A DNA stretch of 8,435 nt from Actinomycetota bacterium (GTDB lineage: Bacteria; Actinomycetota; Acidimicrobiia; Acidimicrobiales; AC-25): positions 1,388 through 9,822 of the forward strand of contig VAXF01000043.1 in assembly GCA_005888395.1 (NCBI GenBank), given 5' to 3'. Numbering within the stretch: the first letter of the stretch is position 1; every line of letters starts with the position of its first letter. A program made the translations under genes and the position numbers. A model generated the notes under the pieces. It was not told the DNA's origin. It saw only the letters and a list, made by a program, of their open reading frames with translations, and did no database searches. This document shows, piece after piece, positions 1 to 5,541 of this stretch.

Positions 1-453
1 CTCGCGTCGGCGTACGCGGGGTGGTCGGGCTCGCTCCCGCCCGATGTCGTCGAGCAACGCGTGCAGCTGGTGCTGCGAGAAGCCGAACTTCCGCCCGAAG
101 AGTGGGTTCCCGGCTGGATCCCCGGCCTGCTGACCGAGGCGGCACCGCGGGAGATGGTCGACGAGGTGGTGGCGATCATGTCCGACGTCCGACCGATCGG
201 CAGGCGAACGACCATGCACGCCCTCGCCGAAGCCGACCTGCGCGACGTGCTGGCACGCATCGACGTGCCGACACTGCTGCTCTACGGCGACGTCGACCAA
301 CGCAGCCCGCTCGCTGTGGGCGAGACGCTGCACGCGGCGATCCCCGGATCGAGGCTCGTGGTCCTCCCCGGCGTCGGTCATTACTGCAACATCGAAGCCG
401 CGGCGACGTTCAACTCGGAGGTGCGCACCTTCCTCCGGTCAGCGCGGACCTGA
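1..453 (+). CDS. alpha/beta-fold hydrolase, C-terminal part (5' end outside window)
   Basis: The frame is open from the first base to a TGA at 451-453, giving 150 residues. The segment LLLYGDVDQRSP carries the acidic residue of an alpha/beta-hydrolase triad (Asp99 of the visible part), placed before the conserved Pro as in the common G..D...P pattern. LPGVGHYCNIE carries the triad histidine (His127). An alpha-helical cap-like stretch (about residues 25-75) precedes them. The nucleophile elbow (GxSxG) and oxyanion region must lie upstream and are not seen, so the substrate cannot be told. Family members include esterases, C-C bond hydrolases, lactonases and haloperoxidase-like enzymes. An internal GTG at 61 is in frame but lies in the cap and is not a credible start. 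The lipoprotein gene begins 26 bp downstream on the same strand, so co-transcription is possible. The family call is firm; the specific function is unknown. Confidence 0.85.
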   Translation, partial: LASAYAGWSGSLPPDVVEQRVQLVLREAELPPEEWVPGWIPGLLTEAAPREMVDEVVAIMSDVRPIGRRTTMHALAEADLRDVLARIDVPTLLLYGDVDQRSPLAVGETLHAAIPGSRLVVLPGVGHYCNIEAAATFNSEVRTFLRSART

Positions 454-465
454 TTACAGTCGCGT

Positions 466-474
466 GGGAGGGGG
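466..474 (+). promoter_or_regulatory. strong Shine-Dalgarno sequence fixing the lipoprotein start
   Basis: A purine-rich run, GGGAGGGGG, lies just before the ATG at 480; its GGAGG core ends 8 nt upstream of the start. It is the only strong ribosome binding site I see in the window. It supports ATG 480 over the much longer open frame that runs upstream through the hydrolase gene. Confidence 0.75.
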
Positions 475-479
475 CCAAA

Positions 480-1637
480 ATGGTCGGGCGGACGCTGGGC
501 ACCACCGTGCTGGGTGTTGCGCTGGTTGCCACAGCGTGCGGTGGCGGAGGGAAGACGACGGCAAGCCCGCGTCGCCCGAACGCTCGTAGCGCGACCACCA
601 CCTCTGGACCGACGTCCTGCGCCCGGCCCTCGTCGCCGACGCCGTCAGGGCCCGTGATTCGGGTACGCGGGCAGGATCGGGACGGAACCGCGATCGCCAT
701 CAGCGTCTCCCAGTTCCCCTCCCCCGATCACCCCGGACTCGCGAAAGCGGCCCTGCTGGCGTCGGACGCCAACTACCCCGACGCGCTCGCCGGTGCGCCA
801 CTGGCAATTGCCAAGGACGGGCCGCTACTCCTGACCGCCCCGTCGGGACTGAACCCGGCGGTTGCCGACGAGCTCGTGCGCGTGGCGCCCAAGGGGGCCA
901 CGGTGTACCTGTTGGGCGGTCCCGCCGCGCTCGACCCCTCGATCGACGAGCGGGTACGGGCGTTGGGCTATGTCCCACAGCGGGTCGCCGGGCCCAACCG
1001 GTTCGCCACCGCGGTCACGATCGCCAATGCATTGGGCGATCCACACGAGATCATCGAGGCGAGCGGGAGGCAGTTTGCCGACGCGCTCTCCGCAGGGGCC
1101 GCGGCCCGGAGGACTCCAAGACCGGACATTCACACCGGCACCGGCGCGGTCCTGCTCACGAATGGCGGCGCCCAGGCTCCGGAGACCGCCGCGTACCTCG
1201 GTGCCCACAAGACGGACACCGTCGTCGCCGTCGGCGGGCCGGCGGCCGCCGCCGATCCCCGGGCGACTCCGATCGTGGGCCCCGACCGCTACGCCACAGC
1301 GGTCATGGTCGCCCAGCACTTCTTCACGACGCCGAACCCCGGATACCCGGAGCATCCGAACAAGTTCCTCACGCCGGGCAACCTGGCATTCGCATCGGGC
1401 GTCACGTTCGCCGATGCCTTGTCGGGGTCGGCGGACACCCGCAACGGAAGCCCGATGCTGCTCGTCCCTCCGTGCGGGCCGTTGCCGTTATCGCTGGCCG
1501 CGTATCTGAGCTCGATCCGCGCGAACCGAATCAGCTCGTCGGACCAGGGAGAGGGTGGCGTCCTGTACGGAGGCGTCCAGGCGGTCGGCGACGACGTGCT
1601 CCGCCAGATCGAAGCGGCTGTCGCGGCTCCCGGCTAA
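480..1637 (+). CDS. cell-wall-binding repeat 2 (CW_binding_2) family lipoprotein
   Basis: A protein of 385 residues. Residues 1-20 form a lipoprotein signal peptide: Arg4, a hydrophobic stretch, then VATAC with Cys20 as the predicted lipidated residue. The -3 residue is Ala rather than the usual Leu, so the lipobox is slightly atypical. A Gly/Ser/Thr/Pro-rich linker spans about 21-60. The rest is three CW_binding_2-type repeats, each with an (Y/F)xDALxG-like motif (YPDALAG near 99, FADALSA near 199, FADALSG near 310) followed by a GG-containing turn (LLGGPAAL near 144, AVGGPAAA near 250, LYGGVQAV near 362). Two GPxR(F/Y)ATAV motifs (171 and 267) mark repeat boundaries. In this family the repeats form a cell-wall-associated module, shown in clostridia to bind wall polymer non-covalently. 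No enzymatic domain is attached, so it is probably a surface anchor, binding or structural protein. It follows the hydrolase gene by 26 bp and ends with its stop overlapping that of the convergent regulator gene. Confidence 0.88.
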   Translation: MVGRTLGTTVLGVALVATACGGGGKTTASPRRPNARSATTTSGPTSCARPSSPTPSGPVIRVRGQDRDGTAIAISVSQFPSPDHPGLAKAALLASDANYPDALAGAPLAIAKDGPLLLTAPSGLNPAVADELVRVAPKGATVYLLGGPAALDPSIDERVRALGYVPQRVAGPNRFATAVTIANALGDPHEIIEASGRQFADALSAGAAARRTPRPDIHTGTGAVLLTNGGAQAPETAAYLGAHKTDTVVAVGGPAAAADPRATPIVGPDRYATAVMVAQHFFTTPNPGYPEHPNKFLTPGNLAFASGVTFADALSGSADTRNGSPMLLVPPCGPLPLSLAAYLSSIRANRISSSDQGEGGVLYGGVQAVGDDVLRQIEAAVAAPG

Positions 1638-2196
1638 CGCAGCAGCAGGCGGGCGGCCGATTCGAGCTCGTCGCCGACGTCGCCGACGTAGGCCCAGCCG
1701 TTGACCCAGCCGAGCAGCGACGAGTACCACACGTGCGACAGCACGCGAACGACCCGCAGGCGCAGGTCGGCGTCGAGGCCGTCCATCGGCACGGAGAGCA
1801 CATCGGTCATCACCACGGTGATCTCCTGCTGGCACTCGGACACCGCGGGGTCCGGCGCCGACACGGCGGTGACCATCGCCGACGCCAACTGCGGCTGGCG
1901 CTCGATGGCGCGGGTCGCGCGGCGCACGACGTCGACGACACGATCGGCGGGTGTGTCGCCGCGCGGCGGGCGCTGGGCCAGGCGGCGCTGCAGGTCCTTC
2001 GTCCACTCGACGAGCGTCGCCGCCAGCAGGTGGTCCTTCGACGCGAAATACCGGTGCCGAGCGCGACCTGGGCGGTGGCGGCGACGTCGCGCATCTGGAC
2101 GGCGTCGTAGCCGCCCTCCGCGGCCAGGCTCATGGCCGCCTCGATCACGCGACCCCGCCGTGCCGCCTGGCTGCGGGTGAGCGTCTCGCCGTTCAA
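1634..2196 (-). pseudogene. KstR-like TetR-family regulator, frameshifted in the helix-turn-helix
   Basis: Two frames together make one TetR protein. The first (TTG 2196 to about 2053) encodes the N-terminal helices and the start of the HTH (GGYDAVQMRDVAATAQVALGT). The second (from 2050 to the TAG at 1634-1636) continues YFASKDHLLAATLVEW and a C-terminal domain ending LLGWVNGWAYVG...ESAARLLLR. Both halves resemble mycobacterial KstR, the repressor of sterol catabolism (its GGYEAVQMRAVA, GTLYRYFPSK, VWLSNLLAWL), recalled from memory rather than aligned. At the junction the expected GT-V-Y-R-YF reads GT then two bases then YF. Seven bases fitting GTNTACC are missing, between ACC copies. Restoring 7 nt gives 570 nt (189 residues), normal for TetR. 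As it stands, the first frame runs out of register to a stop at 1810, giving a 128-residue nonfunctional product. The TTG start has no evident ribosome binding site and lies in the last of four 17-bp repeats. A sequencing or assembly error is the main alternative. Confidence 0.82.
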
Positions 2197-2254
2197 GTGC
2201 GCACGCCGTTCAAGTGAGCACGCCGTTCAAGTCAGCACGCCGTTCAAGTCAGCA
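2188..2254 (-). repeat. four tandem 17-bp repeats spanning the phosphatase stop and regulator start
   Basis: On the plus strand the unit is GCCGTTCAAGTSMGCAC, at 2188-2204, 2205-2221, 2222-2238 and 2239-2254 (the last is one base short). The units differ only at the two bases after GTTCAAGT. Read on the coding (minus) strand, each unit contains ACTTGAACGGC. In the first copy read, TGA ends the phosphatase. In the last copy, TTG starts the regulator. The copies between form 6-codon reading frames, each beginning TTG and ending in a TGA that overlaps the next TTG (TTGA). Seventeen is not a multiple of three, so copy-number changes alter the reading-frame relation along the array. Confidence 0.95.
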
Positions 2255-2987
2255 GGGCCTTACGCAGGCCGGCCACGACGTCGGGGCCGACGCCGAGCGA
2301 CTCGGCGAAGCCCTCGACCGACCCGTGGTTGCGGCGGATGGCGGCGAGCATGTTCGTCATCACGTGGGCGGGGGCCCGCCGCGCATCGGCGGGAAGCCGG
2401 CCCCACAACTCCTCGTAGTCCACGGTGTCGGCGCCAACCCGTTCGAGGATCGCCGCCGCGACCGGATCGGTGAGCGCGTAGTCGGCCACGACGTCGTCGT
2501 CGTCCACTCCGAGCAGCCCGAGCACCACGCCCGCCAGCGCCCCGGTGCGGTCCTTGCCCGCGGCGCAGTAGAAGACGGCCGGCAGCGCTCCCGGCTCCGC
2601 CAGCAGGCGCAGGATGCCCGCCACCTGCTCGCCGGCGCGCGTCAGCATGGCCACATAGCCCGCGCCCAGGTCGTCGAGCGACGGCCGCGGCGCCTCCTCC
2701 TCGCGCGCGAACAGCTGGTCGACGAGCGGCACGTGATGGGCACTCACGGACGGGAGCTCCTCCGCCGCCACCGGGCCGCACTCCACCCGCTCGCGCGTGG
2801 TGCGCAGGTCGACCACCGTGCGCACGCCGAGCTCGTCGGTGAGGATTTCGACGTCGGCGTCGGTCATCCGGTGGAGCGAATCGCTGCGAAAGAGCCGCCG
2901 CCAGCGCAGCACCCGCCCGCCGGCGCCGCGGTAACCACCAAGGTCGCGGAAGTTGATGCAGCCCTCGAAGGGAACGGTGCGCTCGAT
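2244..2987 (-). CDS. MptpB-like protein-tyrosine/lipid phosphatase, start codon non-canonical or lost
   Basis: Hydrolyses phosphate monoesters through a cysteine-phosphate intermediate. The P-loop YCAAGKDRTG (Cys141 and Arg147 counted from codon 2987) has the CxxGKDR signature of the MptpB-type atypical phosphatases (Y_phosphatase3), some of which also act on phosphoinositides. Other family blocks are NFRDLGGY (about 12-19), RLFRSDSLHRM (about 30-41), VVDLRTTRE (about 58-66) and the C-terminal GSVEGFAESLGV. No signal peptide is seen. The frame opens after a TGA at 3003-3005, and it has no ATG, GTG, TTG or CTG before the NFRDLGGY motif. The first GTG (2912) would delete that motif. I place the start at ATC 2987, which would give the family-typical (M)ERTVPFEGCINFRDLGG, but this is inference: the true cause may be a point mutation, a small indel, a rare AUC start or a sequence error. 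The stop TGA lies in the 17-bp repeat array before the TetR gene, so the two genes were probably co-transcribed. Confidence 0.8.
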   Translation of the reverse strand: MERTVPFEGCINFRDLGGYRGAGGRVLRWRRLFRSDSLHRMTDADVEILTDELGVRTVVDLRTTRERVECGPVAAEELPSVSAHHVPLVDQLFAREEEAPRPSLDDLGAGYVAMLTRAGEQVAGILRLLAEPGALPAVFYCAAGKDRTGALAGVVLGLLGVDDDDVVADYALTDPVAAAILERVGADTVDYEELWGRLPADARRAPAHVMTNMLAAIRRNHGSVEGFAESLGVGPDVVAGLRKALLT

Positions 2988-3008
2988 GCGGCCACTATCC
3001 CATCAGGA

Positions 3009-3022
3009 AAGAACGCGTTCCA
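3009..3022. promoter_or_regulatory. possible KstR-like operator half-match upstream of the phosphatase unit
   Basis: The perfect palindrome GAACGCGTTC at 3011-3020 contains AACNNGTT, the core of the KstR operator consensus TNNAACNNGTTNNA (known from mycobacterial work). The right-hand A matches; the left-hand T does not. It lies in the gap between the upstream alcohol dehydrogenase stop (3040) and the phosphatase, where an autoregulating TetR protein would bind. The same 10-mer also occurs inside the alcohol dehydrogenase gene at 3235-3244, so chance is a real explanation. Confidence 0.25.
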
Positions 3023-3039
3023 GTTTGGGCCTCGACGGC

Positions 3040-4272
3040 TCAGCCGCGAAAGTCGAACGCAACCTTGATGGCGCCGGTGCGGTCCTGGGTGGCGAGGGTG
3101 GTGAACGCATCCCGCCACTCGTCGAGCGGGAACGTGTGGGTGAGCATCCCGTTGAGGTCGACGCGGCCGGCGGCGACCAGGTCGAGATAGTGCTCGATCC
3201 CGTGGCGCTTCACACCATCGACCTCCTCGAAGCCGAACGCGTTCGAGCCCACCCAGGAGATCTCCTTGAAGTAGAGCGGCGTCCACTCCCAGCGGGCGGG
3301 CCCGTGCACGCCTGCCTTCACCAACGTGCCGCGCGCTTTCAACACGCGGACGCCGACCTCGAACGTCTCGGGCTTGCCGACGGTGTCGTAGACGACGTCG
3401 ATCCCGCCCGGGTAGGCCATCGGCAGGCCGTCGGAGGAGACGAGCACGCCGCCCGACCACGCCGCCACCTCTTCGATGAGCGCGCTGCGAGGCTCGGGCG
3501 CGACGACAGTGGCGCCCAGCTTGCGGGCCAGCGCCGCCTGCGCGTCGAAGCGGGCCACCACGAGCACCTCGACGTCAGGGTGGAGGGCGCGCAGGATCGC
3601 GGTTGCCGTGGTGCCCAACGCGCCCGCGCCGTACACCAGCACCTTCCCGCCCGGCGGCGGCGGATGCCGCGTCACCGCGTGCAATGACACCGCGAACGGG
3701 TCGGCGAACACAGCCAGCTCGTCGGGCACCGAGTCGGGCACCGGGAACAGCATCGAGTCATGGGCCGGCATCAGCTCGGCGTAGCCACCGGTGGCGTCGC
3801 GCGAGGTGCCGGTGTGGATGCCGGGCGCCAGCCGTCCCTTGGCGAAGTTCCAGCAGAGGCTGAGATCGCCGGCGACGCACGAGGGGCACCACGGCTCGAT
3901 CCCGCGCGGCCCGCACGACAGCCACGGGTTGAGCACCACGCGGTCGCCGACGTCGAGGCCCTCGGCCTCCGGTCCGATCGCGACCACGTCGGCCACCACC
4001 TCGTGGCCGAGCACCTGCGGCATGGAGAAGAAGCCCTTCATCGGGTTGTCGCGTCCGATGTCCTCGCCCCAGTCCATGAACACCTGCTTGGCGTCCGAGC
4101 CGCAGATGCCCGTCATCCGCGGCTTGGTCACCACCCAGTCGGGGCCGAGGAACGGCGGGTCATCCATGTCGACGAGCTTCATCGGCGTGTGGGCAAGCCC
4201 GCGCAACAGCGCGTTGTCCTCGTGGGGGTCCGGCTGAGGATCGGGGCGGACGCCATACAGCAGGGCTCTCAC
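3040..4272 (-). CDS. zinc-dependent medium-chain alcohol dehydrogenase (minus-strand partner)
   Basis: A 410-residue cytosolic NAD(P)-dependent dehydrogenase of the MDR superfamily, oxidising an unknown alcohol or polyol. The catalytic zinc site is GICGSD (Cys57), GHE (His90-Glu91) and probably Asp191 in FADPFAVSLHAV. The structural-zinc lobe has four cysteines at 120, 129, 132 and 140 (C-x8-C-x2-C-x7-C), wider at the first gap than the classical C-x2-C-x2-C-x7-C. The Rossmann fold shows VLVYGAGALG (GxGxxG at 215-220). The C-terminal part has the usual YDTVGKPETF and GAIKVAFDF ending. I chose GTG 4272 because it gives MRALLYGV, a typical N-terminus, and because TAGCGT sits exactly 7 nt upstream, as in leaderless actinobacterial promoters; GTG 4281 is the alternative. 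The open frame continues far upstream antisense to its neighbour, which is not coding. It is divergent from its paralogue at 39 bp. The substrate is not recognisable. Confidence 0.9.
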   Translation of the reverse strand: MRALLYGVRPDPQPDPHEDNALLRGLAHTPMKLVDMDDPPFLGPDWVVTKPRMTGICGSDAKQVFMDWGEDIGRDNPMKGFFSMPQVLGHEVVADVVAIGPEAEGLDVGDRVVLNPWLSCGPRGIEPWCPSCVAGDLSLCWNFAKGRLAPGIHTGTSRDATGGYAELMPAHDSMLFPVPDSVPDELAVFADPFAVSLHAVTRHPPPPGGKVLVYGAGALGTTATAILRALHPDVEVLVVARFDAQAALARKLGATVVAPEPRSALIEEVAAWSGGVLVSSDGLPMAYPGGIDVVYDTVGKPETFEVGVRVLKARGTLVKAGVHGPARWEWTPLYFKEISWVGSNAFGFEEVDGVKRHGIEHYLDLVAAGRVDLNGMLTHTFPLDEWRDAFTTLATQDRTGAIKVAFDFRG

Positions 4273-4279
4273 GCGGGTC

Positions 4280-4285
4280 ACGCTA
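4280..4285 (-). promoter_or_regulatory. -10-like hexamer for the minus-strand dehydrogenase
   Basis: Read on the minus strand this is TAGCGT (TANNNT form), followed by 7 nt and then the GTG start at 4272. That spacing places transcription initiation at or next to the start codon, as in leaderless actinobacterial genes. No Shine-Dalgarno sequence is visible for this gene, which agrees. No clear -35 element is seen. Confidence 0.45.
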
Positions 4286-4289
4286 CGAC

Positions 4290-4312
4290 CGCCGGGCGTA
4301 TCGTGCCCGGCG
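4290..4312. repeat. inverted repeat (8-bp arms, 7-nt spacer) between the divergent dehydrogenases
   Basis: The arms CGCCGGGC (4290-4297) and GCCCGGCG (4305-4312) are perfect reverse complements, separated by GTATCGT. The spacer contains the TATCGT hexamer of the plus-strand dehydrogenase, and the right arm ends on the G of its GTG start. A dyad in this place is a candidate operator for a regulator controlling one or both genes. A hairpin is an alternative, though it would not lie within a leaderless transcript. The arms are all G/C, so chance is more likely than for a mixed sequence. Confidence 0.5.
4299..4304 (+). promoter_or_regulatory. -10-like hexamer for the plus-strand dehydrogenase
   Basis: TATCGT (TANNNT form) is followed by 7 nt and then the GTG start at 4312, the same geometry as on the opposite strand. 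This points to a leaderless transcript and supports GTG 4312 over GTG 4303 or 4321. The hexamer is in the spacer of the inverted repeat, so a bound regulator would block it. Confidence 0.5.
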
Positions 4313-5499
4313 TGCAAGCCGTGCAGTTCGACCTCGCCGATCCACAGTTCCCGGCCTCGCTCGTCGACGTCGACGAGCCCGCGCTTCCGGGGCCCGACTG
4401 GGCGCGGGTCGAGGTGCTCACCGGCGGGATCTGCGGGAGCGACCTGCACCTGTTCAGCCACAACACGGGCCCGTCTCCCACGCTCTACGGCAACGTCGCC
4501 TTCCCGTTCCTCCTCGGCCACGAGATCGCCGGGCGGGTCGTCGAGGCCGGGCCCGACTGCGCGGTGCGGGTGGGCGCACGGGTCGCCGTCGACCCCTGCA
4601 TCCCCTGCCGCGCCCGCGGCATCGACCCGCCGTGCGCCAACTGCGCGCGCGGTTGGACGTCGTCGTGCCTGAACCTCGACAGCCGGGTGGTCAGCCCCGG
4701 ACGATCGCTCGGCTTCACCCAGGGACTCGGCGGCGGCTGGGCCGAGCAGGTCGCCGCCCACGTGTCGATGCTGCACCCGCTCCCCGACGGCGTCCCCGAC
4801 CGGGCTGCGAGCCTGCACGAGCCGGTGTCGATCGCCGCCCACGGCCTGCTGCGGGCGCCGCCGGCCGAGGGAGACCCGGTCCTCGTCGTCGGCGCCGGCA
4901 TCATCGGCCTCGCGACGCTGGGCGCCCTCCGCGGGCTGTTCCCGTCGCACGAGGTCACGGTCCTGGCGCGCCACGAGCACCAGGCCACCGCGGCGCGGGC
5001 CTGCGGCGCCGACCACGTCGTGCGACCCGCGCCCGACAACGCGCACTTCGCCGAGCTCGCCGAGCTCTCGGGCTCACGCGTCGTGGGCCGCCGCGGGGAG
5101 CTCATGCTCATGCCCGGGTTCCCGTACGTCGTCGAGGCGGTCGGCGCGCCCCAGTCGGTCACCGAGTCACTGCGGGCCGTTGCCCACCACGGCACCGTGC
5201 TGCTGCTCGGCGCGGCCGGCATCAGCGAGGTCGACCTGACACCCGTCTGGTACAAGGAGGCGGCGCTCGTCGGCTCGATCGACCACACCGTCGACGCCGG
5301 GAGCGCGCCCGGTCTGGCCGGAGGACCGTCCCGGCACTCGGTCGACCGCGCCCTCGACGTCCTCGCCGCCGGTTTCCTGCCGGACGAGGTCGTGGTCACG
5401 CACGAGTTCCCCCTCGACGCATACCGCGACGCGGTGGCAACCGCGATCGACCGCGGCGGCGCGAATGCGATCAAAGTCGTCTTTCGTCCCTGCGGTTAG
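4312..5499 (+). CDS. zinc-dependent medium-chain alcohol dehydrogenase (plus-strand partner)
   Basis: A 395-residue MDR-superfamily dehydrogenase, paralogous to the divergent neighbour. Catalytic zinc ligands are Cys41 in GGICGSDLHLF, His70-Glu71 in LLGHE and Glu170 in LHEPVSIAAHG. The structural-zinc cysteines are 99, 108, 111 and 119 with the same C-x8-C-x2-C-x7-C spacing and the same RGI(D/E)P insert as its partner; Cys96 is an extra cysteine just before. The Rossmann motif is VLVVGAGIIG (GxGxxG at 194-199). The C-terminus has PVWYKEAALVGS and NAIKVVF, matching the partner's PLYFKEISWVGS and GAIKVAF. The catalytic third ligand is Glu here and Asp in the partner, and the sequences differ enough that the two probably have different substrates or directions. 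GTG 4312 is chosen from MQAVQFDL and the TATCGT hexamer 7 nt upstream. It ends 42 bp before the response regulator. Confidence 0.9.
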   Translation: MQAVQFDLADPQFPASLVDVDEPALPGPDWARVEVLTGGICGSDLHLFSHNTGPSPTLYGNVAFPFLLGHEIAGRVVEAGPDCAVRVGARVAVDPCIPCRARGIDPPCANCARGWTSSCLNLDSRVVSPGRSLGFTQGLGGGWAEQVAAHVSMLHPLPDGVPDRAASLHEPVSIAAHGLLRAPPAEGDPVLVVGAGIIGLATLGALRGLFPSHEVTVLARHEHQATAARACGADHVVRPAPDNAHFAELAELSGSRVVGRRGELMLMPGFPYVVEAVGAPQSVTESLRAVAHHGTVLLLGAAGISEVDLTPVWYKEAALVGSIDHTVDAGSAPGLAGGPSRHSVDRALDVLAAGFLPDEVVVTHEFPLDAYRDAVATAIDRGGANAIKVVFRPCG

Positions 5500-5505
5500 C
5501 TCCAG

Positions 5506-5527
5506 CGGGTCATTGACTGTCAACCCG
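5506..5527 (+). terminator. weak imperfect hairpin after the plus-strand dehydrogenase
   Basis: CGGG (5506-5509) can pair with CCCG (5524-5527), and TTGA (5513-5516) with TCAA (5520-5523) around CTG, leaving a 3-nt bulge. It is in the 42-bp gap between the dehydrogenase stop and the response regulator ATG. No T-run follows, so it is not a classical intrinsic terminator. The 11-bp palindrome TTGACTGTCAA (5513-5523) inside it could equally be a small operator. Confidence 0.25.
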
Positions 5528-5541
5528 GGCACGGCGCGACG

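Noticed and set aside
21..479. Extension of the lipoprotein frame back to position 21, giving a 538-residue protein
   Set aside because: The extension is Arg-rich shadow of the alpha/beta hydrolase. A strong ribosome binding site and a signal peptide mark ATG 480 as the start.
802..813. Perfect palindrome TGGCAATTGCCA
   Set aside because: It lies within the lipoprotein's coding sequence (Leu-Ala-Ile-Ala-Lys), with no partner sites nearby; most likely chance.
2188..2254. Replication iterons or a CRISPR-like array at the 17-bp repeats
   Set aside because: The copies abut with no spacers, there is no replication initiator or cas gene, and the repeats coincide with a stop/start junction, which explains them better as local slippage.
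2214..3068. Plus-strand open frame of 284 codons over the phosphatase
   Set aside because: It is the complement of a clearly recognisable phosphatase and has no motif of its own; its His/Arg/Val-rich composition is typical of a shadow frame.
3235..3244. Second GAACGCGTTC palindrome as another regulator operator
   Set aside because: It encodes Asn-Ala-Phe inside the dehydrogenase. Its presence there mainly shows that this 10-mer can arise by codon use.
2864..3460. Minus-strand GTG frame at 2979 entering the phosphatase region in another frame
   Set aside because: It could supply a start only with a frameshift before NFRDLGGY. This is possible, but nothing in the sequence marks a slip site, so it is kept only as an alternative to the ATC start.
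3760..4311. Plus-strand open frame upstream of the plus-strand dehydrogenase
   Set aside because: It is the antisense shadow of the minus-strand dehydrogenase, low in complexity and without recognisable motifs.
4273..5046. Minus-strand open frame continuing upstream of the minus-strand dehydrogenase, antisense to its partner
   Set aside because: Long antisense frames are expected opposite GC-rich codons. The translation is Arg/Gly/Asp-rich with no domain, and the dehydrogenase start is fixed by family N-terminus and the hexamer spacing.
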